From Myxococcus xanthus (GTDB lineage: Bacteria > Myxococcota > Myxococcia > Myxococcales > Myxococcaceae): DNA of 64,000 bases. Each line of letters begins with the position of its first letter. The first letter of the stretch is position 1. The stretch spans positions 1 to 64,000 of the forward strand of contig NZ_FNOH01000018.1 in the NCBI RefSeq assembly GCF_900106535.1, in the 5' to 3' direction. Position numbers and translations under genes: made by a program. The notes under the pieces are model-generated. The model saw only the letters and a program-made list of their open reading frames with translations, did no database searches and had not been told where the DNA came from. Shown here one piece after another: positions 44,550 to 56,775 of the stretch.

Positions 44550-47057
44550 TCAGGTCGCGACGAAGTTCACGAGGCGCTTGGGGACGAAGACGAACTTGCG
44601 CAGCGTCTTCCCCGCCAGGGCCACCTGGACCTTTTCGTCCGCTTCTGCCGCGGCGCGAACATCCGCCTCCGCCGCGTCCGCCGCCACGCGAATCTCCGCG
44701 CGCAGCTTGCCGTTCACCTGCACGGCGTAGGGGATGACGTCGTCCACCACCAGCGCCGGATCGAACTCCGGCCAGGACTGCGCGACGGTGAAGTCCTTGC
44801 TGCCATAGGCCTCCGCGATTTCGTCCGCGATGTGCGGCGTGAACGGCGTGAGCACAACCGCCAGCAACCGCACGGCCTCCGCCATGGCGGCCTTCTCCGC
44901 GGCCGTTTCAGGTGTCCCCAGTGCGTAGAGCGCGTTGAGGCCTTCCATGATGCCGGCGATGGCCGTGTTGAAGGACAGGCGCTCGATGGCCTCCCCCACC
45001 CGCTTCAGCGTCTTGTGGGCGGCGCGGAGGATCTCCAGCGCCTTGCCCTCGTAGGGCCCGTCATGGGTGGCACCCGCGGCCGCCGCCTGGTGCGTGGCGG
45101 CCAGCGCCCAGACGCGCTTGAGGAAGCGGTACACGCCCTCCACCTGCTCATCGGACCAGTCGAAGTCCCGCTCTGGCGGGCCCGCGAACAACACGTAGGC
45201 CCGCGCCGTGTCCGCGCCGTACTTCTGGACGATGGAGGCAGGCGCCACCACGTTGCCCCAGCGCTTGGACATCTTCCGGCCATCCGGCCCGTTGACGATG
45301 CCCTGGGTGATGAGGCGCTTGACGGGCTCATCCACGGGGCTCAGCCCCAACAGCTTCATCACCCGCGTCCAGAAGCGGAAATAGAGCAGGTGCATCACCG
45401 CGTGCTCGGGCCCCCCCACGTAGATGTCCACGGGCAGGAAGCGCTGGGCCTCCTTCGGGTCGAACGGCGCGGCGTCGTAGTGCGGCGACAGGTAGCGCGC
45501 GAAGTACCAGCAGGAGTCAACGAAGGTGTCCATCGTCTCCGCCTCGCGCCGGGCAGGCCCGCCGCACTTCGGACACGAGGTGTTCACCCACGAGGCCACC
45601 TTCGCCAGCGGCGGCTCACCCTTGCCGGTGAGCACCGCCTGGGTGTCGATCTCCGGCAGGCGCACGGGCAGCTGCGCCACCGGCACCGGGATGCCATTGC
45701 GGTCCGGGTCGCACTTCTCGCAGTAGACGATGGGGATGGGCGTGCCCCAGTAGCGCTGGCGGCTGAAGCCCCAGTCCTTCTGGCGGTACGTCACCGTCGC
45801 CTTGCCCTTGCCGTCCTTCTCCAGCAACGCGGCCATGGCCTGACGCGCCTGCTCGGATGTCTGGCCCGTGTAGGCGCCCGAGTCCTCCAGCACGCCGTAC
45901 TCCGTATAGGCCGCCTCCAGCTTGTCACCCGGCGGGAGCTTGTCACCGGACGCGGGCTGGATGACGACCTTCACAGGCAGGCTGTACTTGCGCGCGAAGG
46001 CGAAGTCGCGCTCGTCATGCGCGGGCACGCTCATCACCGCGCCGGTGCCGTAGTCGCTCAGCACGAAGTTGGCGATCCAGATGGGGACCGCCTGGCCGGT
46101 GAAGGGATTCTCCGCGTAGGCGCCAGTAAAGACGCCCTCCTTCTCCGTGCCCTCGCCCAGGCGCTCCGTCTTGGACTGCGCGGCCATGCGCTTGGCGAAG
46201 GCTTCCACCTCCGCGCGGCGCTCCGGCGTCGTCACCTGGGCCACCAACTCGTGGTCCGGCGCCAGCACCACGTAGGTGCAGCCGAAGATGGTGTCGATGC
46301 GGGTGGTGAACACGCGCAGCGCGGTGTCGTGCCCCTGCACGCGGAAGTCGGCCTCGGCACCGTCCGAACGGCCAATCCAGTTCCGCTGCGCGGCGGTGAT
46401 GCGGTGGGGCCACTCCTTGAGCGTGTCCAGCGCGTCCAGCAACTCCTGCGAGAACCGGGTGATGCGGAACGCCCACTCGGGCATCTCCTTGTCCACCACG
46501 GGGGAGTCGCAGCGCTCGCAGACGCCGTCCTTCACCTGCTCGTTGGCGATGACGGTGTGGCAGCCCGTACACCAGTTCACCTTGCTGAAGCGGCGATAGA
46601 CGAGCCCACGCTCCAGCATCTGGATGAAGAACCACTGATTCCAGCGGTAGTACTCGGGATCGCTGGTGTTGACCTCGCGATCCCAGTCGTAGCAGTAGCC
46701 CAGGCTTTTGATTTCCTTCTTGAAGGACGCGATGTTCTCGGCCGTGCGCACCGCCGGGTGCACGCCGTCCTTGATGGCCGCGTTCTCGGCCGGCAGGCCG
46801 AGCGCATCCCAGCCCATGGGATGCAGCACGTCGAAGCCCTTCATCCGGAAGTAACGCGCGTACACGTCCCCGAGCAGGTAGTTGCGGACATGCCCCATGT
46901 GCATCTTCCCGCTGGGGTACGGCAGCATCTCGAGCACGTACTTCTTGGGTGCACCGGGGCGGCTGCCTGCCCGGAAGATGCCCGCGTCGTCCCAACGGGT
47001 CTGCCACTTACCTTCAATCGCCTGCGGCTCGTAACGCTCGTTCATCACCATACCCAT
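44550..47057 (-). CDS. leuS: Leucyl-tRNA synthetase
   Basis: 835 aa class Ia synthetase. The HIGH-like motif is PSGKMHMGHVRNY near residue 45. The zinc and editing (CP1) domains hold TTRIDTIFG and GTGAVMSVPAHDERD. KMSKR in PDGRKMSKRWGN is the second signature, and the C-terminal VQVNGKLRAEI domain is complete. Three closely spaced ATGs (47057, 47051, 47045) precede NERYEPQ; the first is used here but any may be real. Confidence 0.96.
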   Translation of the reverse strand: MGMVMNERYEPQAIEGKWQTRWDDAGIFRAGSRPGAPKKYVLEMLPYPSGKMHMGHVRNYLLGDVYARYFRMKGFDVLHPMGWDALGLPAENAAIKDGVHPAVRTAENIASFKKEIKSLGYCYDWDREVNTSDPEYYRWNQWFFIQMLERGLVYRRFSKVNWCTGCHTVIANEQVKDGVCERCDSPVVDKEMPEWAFRITRFSQELLDALDTLKEWPHRITAAQRNWIGRSDGAEADFRVQGHDTALRVFTTRIDTIFGCTYVVLAPDHELVAQVTTPERRAEVEAFAKRMAAQSKTERLGEGTEKEGVFTGAYAENPFTGQAVPIWIANFVLSDYGTGAVMSVPAHDERDFAFARKYSLPVKVVIQPASGDKLPPGDKLEAAYTEYGVLEDSGAYTGQTSEQARQAMAALLEKDGKGKATVTYRQKDWGFSRQRYWGTPIPIVYCEKCDPDRNGIPVPVAQLPVRLPEIDTQAVLTGKGEPPLAKVASWVNTSCPKCGGPARREAETMDTFVDSCWYFARYLSPHYDAAPFDPKEAQRFLPVDIYVGGPEHAVMHLLYFRFWTRVMKLLGLSPVDEPVKRLITQGIVNGPDGRKMSKRWGNVVAPASIVQKYGADTARAYVLFAGPPERDFDWSDEQVEGVYRFLKRVWALAATHQAAAAGATHDGPYEGKALEILRAAHKTLKRVGEAIERLSFNTAIAGIMEGLNALYALGTPETAAEKAAMAEAVRLLAVVLTPFTPHIADEIAEAYGSKDFTVAQSWPEFDPALVVDDVIPYAVQVNGKLRAEIRVAADAAEADVRAAAEADEKVQVALAGKTLRKFVFVPKRLVNFVAT

Positions 47058-47384
47058 CGAGTCTCTTAGAGGAGGGACGTGCCCCAGGCAACAGTCTCGC
47101 CCGGAGAAATCCGTCCCGGACGGACGGCGGCCCCAGGATCGGCTGACGGGGGGCCCCGGGGCCTGGCCGCGGCCCAGGCCGGAGACGCGCAGCAGCCTCG
47201 CTGAGGACAGATGCAAGTCCAGCGGGCTCCAGCGGCAGGCAAACATTCCCGCCAACTTGAATTCAAAGATTAACAATAAAAGTGAGGATATGCCGTTGAC
47301 GGCCAATCGTTGAGCCAGTGACGATTCGCCTCACCGGCATCCTGCCTTGGGGGGAGCCGTCCATCCGCAGCGAGTGAGGACCGA
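47058..47384. other. Divergent leuS/susC intergenic region
   Basis: 327 bp. The leuS-proximal half is extremely GC-rich with hairpins: GGCCTGG (47160-47166) / CCAGGCC (47174-47180), and CCGTCC (47111-47116) / GGACGG (47118-47123). I found no T-box consensus. The middle (47240-47295) is unusually AT-rich and is the likely promoter zone for both directions. An inverted repeat AATCGT (47305-47310) / ACGATT (47321-47326) on the susC side could be an operator. Confidence 0.5.
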
Positions 47385-50426
<3,042 letters not shown>

Positions 50427-50429
50427 GCC

Positions 50430-51773
50430 ATGACCATCCAACTGACCAAGAAGGCATTCGTGGGGCTCTTCACCGTCCTGGGCCTGAGCGGCTGCGGGAG
50501 CCTGGACGTCCCGGACCTGAACAACCCCAGCCTCGATGACTTCCGCGAGCGGCCCACGCGCCCCGCGGTGCTCACCGCCGCCACGGGATTGCTCCTCGGC
50601 CACCGCGCTGGTGTCGCCGCTCCCAACGGCTACGTGGCCCAGCTCGGCATCATCGGGCGCGAGGCGTACGTCTTCGACCCCGCGGACCCGCGCGCCGTCG
50701 GCGAACTGCTGGGCCCTACCCTGGACCCTGGCGGCCCGGCGTTCGGCGGCAATCACTGGACCAACCCCTACCTGAACATCCGCAACGCCAACGCGCTGCT
50801 GGACTCCCTCGACCAGGTCCCCAACACGCCCGACGCTGAGAAGGAGGGCCTCCGCGGCTTCGCGAAGACGATGCAAGCCCTGGACTTCCTCGTGGTCATC
50901 AACACGCGGGACATTGAAGGGGCCCCCATCGACGTCAACCTGCCCATTGGCCAACTGGCCCCCATCGTCGGCAAGGAGGCGGTGTTCGAGCGCATCGCCG
51001 CCCTGCTCGACGAGGGCCACGCCCACCTGGGGAGCGCGGGTGAGTCCTTCCCGTTCCAGCTCAGCCCAGGCTTCGCCGGCTTCAACACGCCCACGACGTT
51101 CCGACAGTTCAACCGCGCGCTCGCCGCGCGAGTGGCTGTGTACCGGGGACGCTACCCCGAGGCGCTCACCGCCCTGAGCCAGTCCTTCCTCAATCAGAGC
51201 GCATCGTTGGACCTGGGCGTCTATCACTCCTTCGGGACGAACTCCGGCGACACGGACAACGGCCTCATCAGCGTCAACGTCTACGCGCACCCGTCGATCG
51301 TCACTGACGCGGAGTTCCAGGAGAATGACACCGTGGATGACCGCGTCGTCCGGAAGCTCACGCGCCTGCCCGAGCCCAGGACCGCGGCGGACGGGAAGCT
51401 GTCGACGGAGTGGCGCTTCCGCATCTACCCCACGAACAACTCGCCCGTGCCCATCATCCGCAACGAGGAGCTCATCCTCCTGCGCGCCGAAGCCAACATT
51501 GGAGATCGGAACCTCGGACCGGCGGTGGACGACCTCAACTTCATCCGCACCACCTCCGGCCGGCTGCCCCCGCGCCTGGACATCGATGAGAACAATGCCC
51601 TGGATGAGTTGCTGAAGCAGAAGCGGTACTCGCTCCTGTTCGAGGGTGGCCACCGGTGGATTGACCTTCGGCGCTACGGGCGGCTCGACACGCTTCCCCG
51701 TGAGCTGGACCCGGACATCGAGCCCCACGAGCGCTTCCCCATCCCCGCAGCGGAGATGAACGCGCGGCAGTAA
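50430..51773 (+). CDS. SusD/RagB-like surface lipoprotein
   Basis: 447 aa. Lipobox LSGC with C22, then a helical TPR-rich SusD fold: ALLDSLDQVP, FAKTMQALDFLVVINTRDIEGAP, FRQFNRALAARVAVYRGRYPEAL, and the C-terminal IIRNEELILLRAEANIG and KRYSLLFEGGHRWIDLRRYGRL, both strongly conserved in SusD. It forms the lid over the SusC barrel. The ligand is not evident, and no glycosidase, peptidase or SusR-like regulator is adjacent. Confidence 0.93.
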   Translation: MTIQLTKKAFVGLFTVLGLSGCGSLDVPDLNNPSLDDFRERPTRPAVLTAATGLLLGHRAGVAAPNGYVAQLGIIGREAYVFDPADPRAVGELLGPTLDPGGPAFGGNHWTNPYLNIRNANALLDSLDQVPNTPDAEKEGLRGFAKTMQALDFLVVINTRDIEGAPIDVNLPIGQLAPIVGKEAVFERIAALLDEGHAHLGSAGESFPFQLSPGFAGFNTPTTFRQFNRALAARVAVYRGRYPEALTALSQSFLNQSASLDLGVYHSFGTNSGDTDNGLISVNVYAHPSIVTDAEFQENDTVDDRVVRKLTRLPEPRTAADGKLSTEWRFRIYPTNNSPVPIIRNEELILLRAEANIGDRNLGPAVDDLNFIRTTSGRLPPRLDIDENNALDELLKQKRYSLLFEGGHRWIDLRRYGRLDTLPRELDPDIEPHERFPIPAAEMNARQ

Positions 51774-51794
51774 GCGCTGCTCGCAATCCCTGAA

Positions 51795-51831
51795 GCTCCA
51801 GGTGCACGGCAGACAGGCGTGCACCTGGAGC
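51795..51831. terminator. Strong bidirectional terminator hairpin
   Basis: Perfect 14-bp arms GCTCCAGGTGCACG (51795-51808) and CGTGCACCTGGAGC (51818-51831) with a 9-base loop, placed between the convergent ends of the susD-like gene (51773) and the dehydrogenase gene (51840). No U-tract is seen on either strand. Confidence 0.75.
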
Positions 51832-51839
51832 GCGGGCGC

Positions 51840-52730
51840 TCAGTCGCCCTGCTTCAGCCCGGCCCGTTCGGCGACGAGCGCCCCCAGCGCGGACCAGTCC
51901 AAATCGCCGTGGCCCTGCGCGACGCCTCCCAGGAACTGGTCCTTCACGAGGCTGGCCAGGGGCATGGGCACCTCGGCGGTGCGCGCGGCGCCCAGGACGA
52001 GCTCCACGTCCTTGAGGCCCAGCCGCATCTTGAAGCCCGCCGGGCTGTACTTCTCCTCGGCGATGAGCTGCGCGTACCCCTCGAAGATGGGTGCGCGCGC
52101 GAAGACGGACTGGAAGACCTCCAGGAACACCTTCGGCTCGATGCCGGACTTGCGCGTCAGGGCGAAGGACTCGGCGAGCGCCTCCATCATCGACGCGATG
52201 AGGAAGTTGCCCGACAACTTCACGACGTTGGCCGCCGGGGCACGGTCACCCAGCACGGTGAGGCCGCGCCCCAGCGTCTCCAGCAGCGGACGGCAGCGGT
52301 CCATGTCCTGCTTCGGACCGGCGGCCACCACCCACAGCTGCTTCGACGCCGCGGCGGTAGGGCGGCCGAACACCGGCGCGGCGAGATACCGCTGGCCGGC
52401 GCTCGCATGCGCCTCCGCCAACCGTTCGGAAAGCGCCACGGAGAGCGTGCTCGACGAGACGTGCACCGCGCCCGGCGCCAGTCCCGCCAGGAGGCCGTCC
52501 TGGCCGAACACCGCGGATGTCACGGCCGCATCGTCCGCCAGCATGCTGAAGACGACCTCCGCGCCTCGAGCCGCCTCCGCGGGGCTGCGGGCGACCCGCG
52601 CCCCCTTCTCTTTCAACGGCGCGGCCTTGGACTCGGTGCGGTTCCACACCGTCAGCTCGTGCCCCGCGGCCGCTAGGCTCGCCGCCATGGGCAGTCCCAT
52701 GTTGCCCAGGCCAATGAATCCCACCTTCAT
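51840..52730 (-). CDS. NAD(P)-dependent beta-hydroxyacid dehydrogenase family protein
   Basis: 296 aa. The Rossmann motif GFIGLGNMGLPMAASLAAAGHELTVWNRT begins the protein. SSSTLSVALSERLAEAHASAGQRYLAAPVFGRP and NVVKLSGNFLIASMMEALAES hold the substrate loop and conserved catalytic lysine of the 3-hydroxyisobutyrate dehydrogenase/glyoxylate reductase/imine reductase superfamily. The exact substrate cannot be assigned. It lies 92 bp after the ABC permease, so probably has its own promoter. Confidence 0.88.
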   Translation of the reverse strand: MKVGFIGLGNMGLPMAASLAAAGHELTVWNRTESKAAPLKEKGARVARSPAEAARGAEVVFSMLADDAAVTSAVFGQDGLLAGLAPGAVHVSSSTLSVALSERLAEAHASAGQRYLAAPVFGRPTAAASKQLWVVAAGPKQDMDRCRPLLETLGRGLTVLGDRAPAANVVKLSGNFLIASMMEALAESFALTRKSGIEPKVFLEVFQSVFARAPIFEGYAQLIAEEKYSPAGFKMRLGLKDVELVLGAARTAEVPMPLASLVKDQFLGGVAQGHGDLDWSALGALVAERAGLKQGD

Positions 52731-52822
52731 GCGCGTCTCCTCCCGGAAACGGCCCGGATAATCCGCGCCCAGGAGCCCCACCACCGCAAAGCACGCGCAC
52801 GTCCAGGAGCGAACGGGACGAC

Positions 52823-54553
52823 CTATTCTGGCCGGTCCTCGGAGACATCCAGACGCTCGAAGGCGTGGCCCAGCGCCATGACGCCCAGCCACACCTCTCC
52901 CACCAACACCCCCGCCGCGACGAAGCCCGCCACGGGCAGGGCCCAGGGGCCCAACAGCGTCGACACAGGGAGGCCCACCACGAGCGCCACCAGCCCCGCG
53001 GGAATCAACCCCACCAGCATCACCACCAGCGTGCCCACGACGGCCAGCAGGCGCTGGCCCATCGCCTCGATGCCGCGTGCCCGCTCGCCTGTGTCTGCCG
53101 GTACCCACGAGGGAAAGAGGACCACCGCCGCGTTCTGCACGAAGAGGCCCGACAGCGACACGGCCGGAAGCAGGAACGCCAGCGCCAGCCCTCCGGGCCA
53201 CCACCAGCCGCCCAGGCGCGAGGCCTCCACGCCGGGCCCCAGGACGAGCGCCACGGCCAACAGCGCGAGCTGGAACGAGGCCAGTGCCAGCGAGGATGCC
53301 GCCAACTGAGCGCGCACCACCTGCCGCCCTGTCAGTGGCATGGCGCGCAGCAGGTCCAGCTTGGGCAGGTCCATCCGCAGGTCCATGCGGAACGCGCTCG
53401 GCCCCACCACCGTCAGCATCACCGACAACGCCAGCGCCACCGGCCCGAGCACCCGCCGCGTGTCCGTGAACAGACGCGTGTCGCCCATCATCGCCGCGAT
53501 GGCACCGCCCAGGATGATGAAGGCGAGGAACACCGCGAACCCGCCCCCCATCCGCTTGCGCGCAATCAGGTTCTTCCAGATGAGTGCCACCTCCGGTCGG
53601 CCTCGAGGCAGCAGCCGGAATGGAGGGCGGCTCAACGTGAGCGAGCCCACCCGCGTCATCCGCCCCGAGGCCCGCAGCATGCGCTCCCGTGAGCGGGACT
53701 CCGCGCGCACCACCGCCGTCTCCTCGAACGGAACTTCGGCCCAGAGCACCCAGCCGTAGTGCGCCGCCATCAGCGCCAACGCCGGTGGCAGGGCCCACAG
53801 GAAGTCGCCCACGCTCTGCGCCAGCGCGGGCGCCACCAGCAGCCGGCCCGGCCACAACACGGCCGCCACGCCGGGTGACACCGTCAGCGCCTGCAACCAC
53901 CCGCGAAGCGCGCGGCCTGACGACAGGTCCTCGGGTACCGGGTGCTCTCGCAGCGAGGTGAACACCGCCAGCGCCACGAGCGCCAGGACACCACCCACCG
54001 CGCCCCAGCGGACCACCTGGCCCCAGAGGCCCCATGCCGACAGCCGCGTGCGCACGAAGGACGCCGCCGTCGAGTGCAGATAGAGCGTGCCCAGGGCCAG
54101 ACACGCCCCCACGAAGAAGAGGGCGGGATGCGGGCTGATGGTCCTCCCAAGGAACAGCGTGGCGAACAGCGCGCCCAGCGACGTGCCCAGGAGCCCGCGC
54201 ACCAGCTTGTATTGCAGCAGGGCCCTACGAGAAACGGGCGCGGGGAAGAGTTGCACCACCTCCGTCTCCGAGAAGGTCAGCGACGGCCGGTCCCGGCCCA
54301 GCGCCCACGCGGCGAACAATGTCCCCAGCGCGGAGCCGACCAGCGACAACTCGGCGAACAACCGCACACCTTCGGGCACCGTGCCCGCCGACCCACGGAA
54401 GTCCAAACGCCGGAAGAAGACGGAATAGAGATACGCCGCGCCTACCAGCACGCCCAGGAGGTAGCGCGGCTTGCGCAGCCGCTCCAACTGCCGCCGGATG
54501 CGATTGCGCCAGGTCGCGGCCCAGAGGAAGGCCACCGCGCGAGGGAAGCTCAC
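52823..54553 (-). CDS. ABC-2 type exporter permease
   Basis: 576 aa from a GTG at 54553 whose GTGA overlaps the ATPase stop. About twelve hydrophobic segments in two halves (about 30-260 and 340-570) with a charged loop between (RAESRSRERMLRASGRMTRVG), resembling a fused ABC-2 permease. The frame is open far upstream inside the ATPase gene, but that stretch has no ABC permease features. Substrate unknown; partner is the adjacent ATPase. Confidence 0.82.
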   Translation of the reverse strand: MSFPRAVAFLWAATWRNRIRRQLERLRKPRYLLGVLVGAAYLYSVFFRRLDFRGSAGTVPEGVRLFAELSLVGSALGTLFAAWALGRDRPSLTFSETEVVQLFPAPVSRRALLQYKLVRGLLGTSLGALFATLFLGRTISPHPALFFVGACLALGTLYLHSTAASFVRTRLSAWGLWGQVVRWGAVGGVLALVALAVFTSLREHPVPEDLSSGRALRGWLQALTVSPGVAAVLWPGRLLVAPALAQSVGDFLWALPPALALMAAHYGWVLWAEVPFEETAVVRAESRSRERMLRASGRMTRVGSLTLSRPPFRLLPRGRPEVALIWKNLIARKRMGGGFAVFLAFIILGGAIAAMMGDTRLFTDTRRVLGPVALALSVMLTVVGPSAFRMDLRMDLPKLDLLRAMPLTGRQVVRAQLAASSLALASFQLALLAVALVLGPGVEASRLGGWWWPGGLALAFLLPAVSLSGLFVQNAAVVLFPSWVPADTGERARGIEAMGQRLLAVVGTLVVMLVGLIPAGLVALVVGLPVSTLLGPWALPVAGFVAAGVLVGEVWLGVMALGHAFERLDVSEDRPE

Positions 54554-55299
54554 GGCGCCTGGGTTCCCGAGCTGGTGATTCGGACGAAGAGCTCTTCCAG
54601 CGAGGCGTGCTCCCCTTCCGCGCCACTCAGTCGCGCGCGGATGTCTTCCAGGCTGCCCAGCGCCATGGCCTTGCCGCCCGCGATGACGAGCAGCCGGTGG
54701 CACAACTCCTCCACCAGCGGCAGCAGATGCGAGGACAACACCAGGGCCGCGCCCTCCTCCGCCCGGCGCCGCAGCGACGCCTTCATCCGCCGAATGCCGA
54801 TGGGGTCCAGGCCGGTGAGTGGCTCGTCCAGGAGGATGAGCTTTGGCGAATGCAGGAAGCCACAGGCGATGGACAGCTTCTGCTTCATGCCTCGCGACAG
54901 CTCGCCCGGCAGGGACTTCTCCTTGCCCGTCAGCTCCATCTCCTCCAGCAGCGCGCGGCCCCGCTCCTCCCAGTCCTCCACGCCGTAGAGCCGCGCCGTG
55001 AAGTTCAGGTGCTCCCACACCGTGAGGTATTCAAAGAAGCGCGGCTCGTCCGGCAGGAAGGCCAGCGCGCGCTTCGCGTCCACCGGCGTCCGCGACAAGT
55101 CATATCCCGCGACCAGGATGCGGCCCGAGCTGGGCGGCAGGATGCCCGCCAGGCACCGCAACGTGGACGTCTTCCCCGCGCCGTTGGGCCCCACCAACCC
55201 GAGCACCTCGCCGGGCGCCACCTCGAAGGTGAGCCCCTGCACGGCCTTCACCTCGCCGTACGCCTTCTCCAGGCCCTCCACCCGCAGGACGGAATCCAT
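54550..55299 (-). CDS. ABC exporter ATPase
   Basis: 249 aa. Walker A GPNGAGKTST, Q-loop, signature LSRGMKQK, Walker B LILLDEPLTGLDP and H-loop SSHLLPLVEELCHR place it in the CcmA/NatA-like ABC-2 exporter group. It starts 16 bp after cheY, in the same direction as the Che operon, so it is probably cotranscribed. Forms a transporter with the permease that overlaps it. Confidence 0.9.
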   Translation of the reverse strand: MDSVLRVEGLEKAYGEVKAVQGLTFEVAPGEVLGLVGPNGAGKTSTLRCLAGILPPSSGRILVAGYDLSRTPVDAKRALAFLPDEPRFFEYLTVWEHLNFTARLYGVEDWEERGRALLEEMELTGKEKSLPGELSRGMKQKLSIACGFLHSPKLILLDEPLTGLDPIGIRRMKASLRRRAEEGAALVLSSHLLPLVEELCHRLLVIAGGKAMALGSLEDIRARLSGAEGEHASLEELFVRITSSGTQAP

Positions 55300-55315
55300 T
55301 CGTGCGCGCTCGCCT

Positions 55316-55696
55316 TCAGTCCAGCTTCAGCAGGTCCCGAACGGTATCCAGCACGACCTTCGCCTGCACGGGTTTCACCAGGTACGCGCTCGCGCCCAGC
55401 TTCATCGCGCGCTCCCGGTCCGCCGCCGCACCCTCCGTGGTGACGACGATGATGGGGACGTTCCGGTACTCGGTCGCCTGCCGGATGTGGCTGATGAGCT
55501 TCAGCCCGTCCATCAGCGGCATGTTGATGTCCGTGAGCACCAGGTCGAAGCGGCCCTGCGTCAGCTTCTTCAAGCCCTCGGCGCCGTCCTGGGCCTCGGT
55601 ACACACCACGCCGGACAGGCGCTGCAACGCGTACATGATGCTGCGCCGCATGGCCTGCGAGTCATCCACCACCAAGGCTCGAATCTGCTGCGTCAT
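55316..55696 (-). CDS. CheY-like single-domain response regulator
   Basis: 126 aa, receiver only. Acidic pair D11, D12, phosphoacceptor D56 in LTDINMP, T86 and K108 (AYLVKPV) are all in place. It should be phosphorylated by the CheA of this operon and act on an unknown output. The partial receiver at the right edge of the window is closely similar in layout, so the operon has at least two such proteins. Confidence 0.92.
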   Translation of the reverse strand: MTQQIRALVVDDSQAMRRSIMYALQRLSGVVCTEAQDGAEGLKKLTQGRFDLVLTDINMPLMDGLKLISHIRQATEYRNVPIIVVTTEGAAADRERAMKLGASAYLVKPVQAKVVLDTVRDLLKLD

Positions 55697-55737
55697 GGGC
55701 CGGGGACGTTAGCACCCGTGCGCCAGGGGCCGGAGTT

Positions 55738-56775
55738 TCAGCGCCGCCGCCGCGCCAGGGCCGCGAGCGCCGGGCCGATGTCACCCAGTGGAATCACCCG
55801 CTTCACCGCCCCGGTGGCGATGGCCTCCCCCGGCATGCCGAACACCACCGAGGTCTCCTCCGACTGCGCCCAGACCTCGCCGCCAGCGCGGTGCACCGCG
55901 CGCGCGCCCTCCGCACCGTCGGCGCCCATGCCCGTGAGCACCACCCCCAGGGCCTTGGCGCCGAGCACCTGCGCCATGCTGACGAAGAGGCGGTCCACAC
56001 AGGGCGCGTACTTGTCCACGGGCGTGGGCGGCGGCGTTTGCAGCTCCAGCCGGGAGCCCCGCTCGGCCACCACCATGTGCCGCCCGCCTGGAGCGATGTA
56101 CACGTGCCCGGGCTGTACCAGGTCTCCGTCACGAGCCTCCGTCACCGAGAAGGGGCCGATGCGGTCCAACCGGTCCGCGAAGGCGCGGGTGAACTGCGGC
56201 GGCATGTGCTGGCAGACCAACACGCACGGCGTGGGCTCCACGGCGAGTCCCTCCAGCACCCGCTGCACCGCGGGGGGGCCCCCCGTGGAGGCGCCCACGG
56301 CCACCACCAGTGGCGGCTCGCCCGCCACCGCCATGGCGCGAGCCCCTGGCGCCGCGTGCCGGTAACCGGGGCGCACGTGCCGCGCCGCCCGGACCTTCTC
56401 CAGCAGCTCCACCCGAAGCGCCTCCATGGCCTCGAACGTCGGGTGCTGCGGCTTGGCGATGAAGTCGAATGCCCCCAACTCCAGCGCCTTGAAGACATCC
56501 GAGCGGTGCGAATAGCTGGAGATGACGATGACGGGCGTGGGCGCCGTGCGCATGAGCAGGCGGAGGAATGTGTACCCGCCGAGCTTCGGCATCTCCAGGT
56601 CCAGCGTCACCACGTCGGGCTTCAGGTCCACGACCTTCTTCAGCCCCTCTTCGCCATCCGCCGCGCGGTCCACCACTCGCACGTCCGGCTCCGACTCCAA
56701 CATCGTGGAGAGGGTCCGCCGGTTGTGGGCAGAGTCGTCGATGACCAGTACGGAGATGACGCCCTTGCTGCTCAT
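55738..56775 (-). CDS. cheB: Chemotaxis methylesterase CheB
   Basis: 345 aa. Receiver domain with D13, D14 and phosphoacceptor D59, then the methylesterase domain: catalytic S163 in GASTGG, H190 in CQHMPP and D286 in TGMGADG. It removes methyl groups from chemoreceptor glutamates. Overlaps the cheR stop by 4 bp and precedes cheY by 41 bp. Confidence 0.95.
   Translation of the reverse strand: MSSKGVISVLVIDDSAHNRRTLSTMLESEPDVRVVDRAADGEEGLKKVVDLKPDVVTLDLEMPKLGGYTFLRLLMRTAPTPVIVISSYSHRSDVFKALELGAFDFIAKPQHPTFEAMEALRVELLEKVRAARHVRPGYRHAAPGARAMAVAGEPPLVVAVGASTGGPPAVQRVLEGLAVEPTPCVLVCQHMPPQFTRAFADRLDRIGPFSVTEARDGDLVQPGHVYIAPGGRHMVVAERGSRLELQTPPPTPVDKYAPCVDRLFVSMAQVLGAKALGVVLTGMGADGAEGARAVHRAGGEVWAQSEETSVVFGMPGEAIATGAVKRVIPLGDIGPALAALARRRR

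Noticed and set aside
47058-47384. T-box riboswitch upstream of leuS.
   Set aside because: I looked for the conserved T-box core and a specifier stem on the minus strand and found neither; the hairpins are plain GC palindromes.
54554-55018. Extended start for the ABC permease.
   Set aside because: The upstream frame lies wholly inside the ATPase gene and is Gly/Ala/Arg shadow sequence; the GTGA overlap start at 54553 fits.
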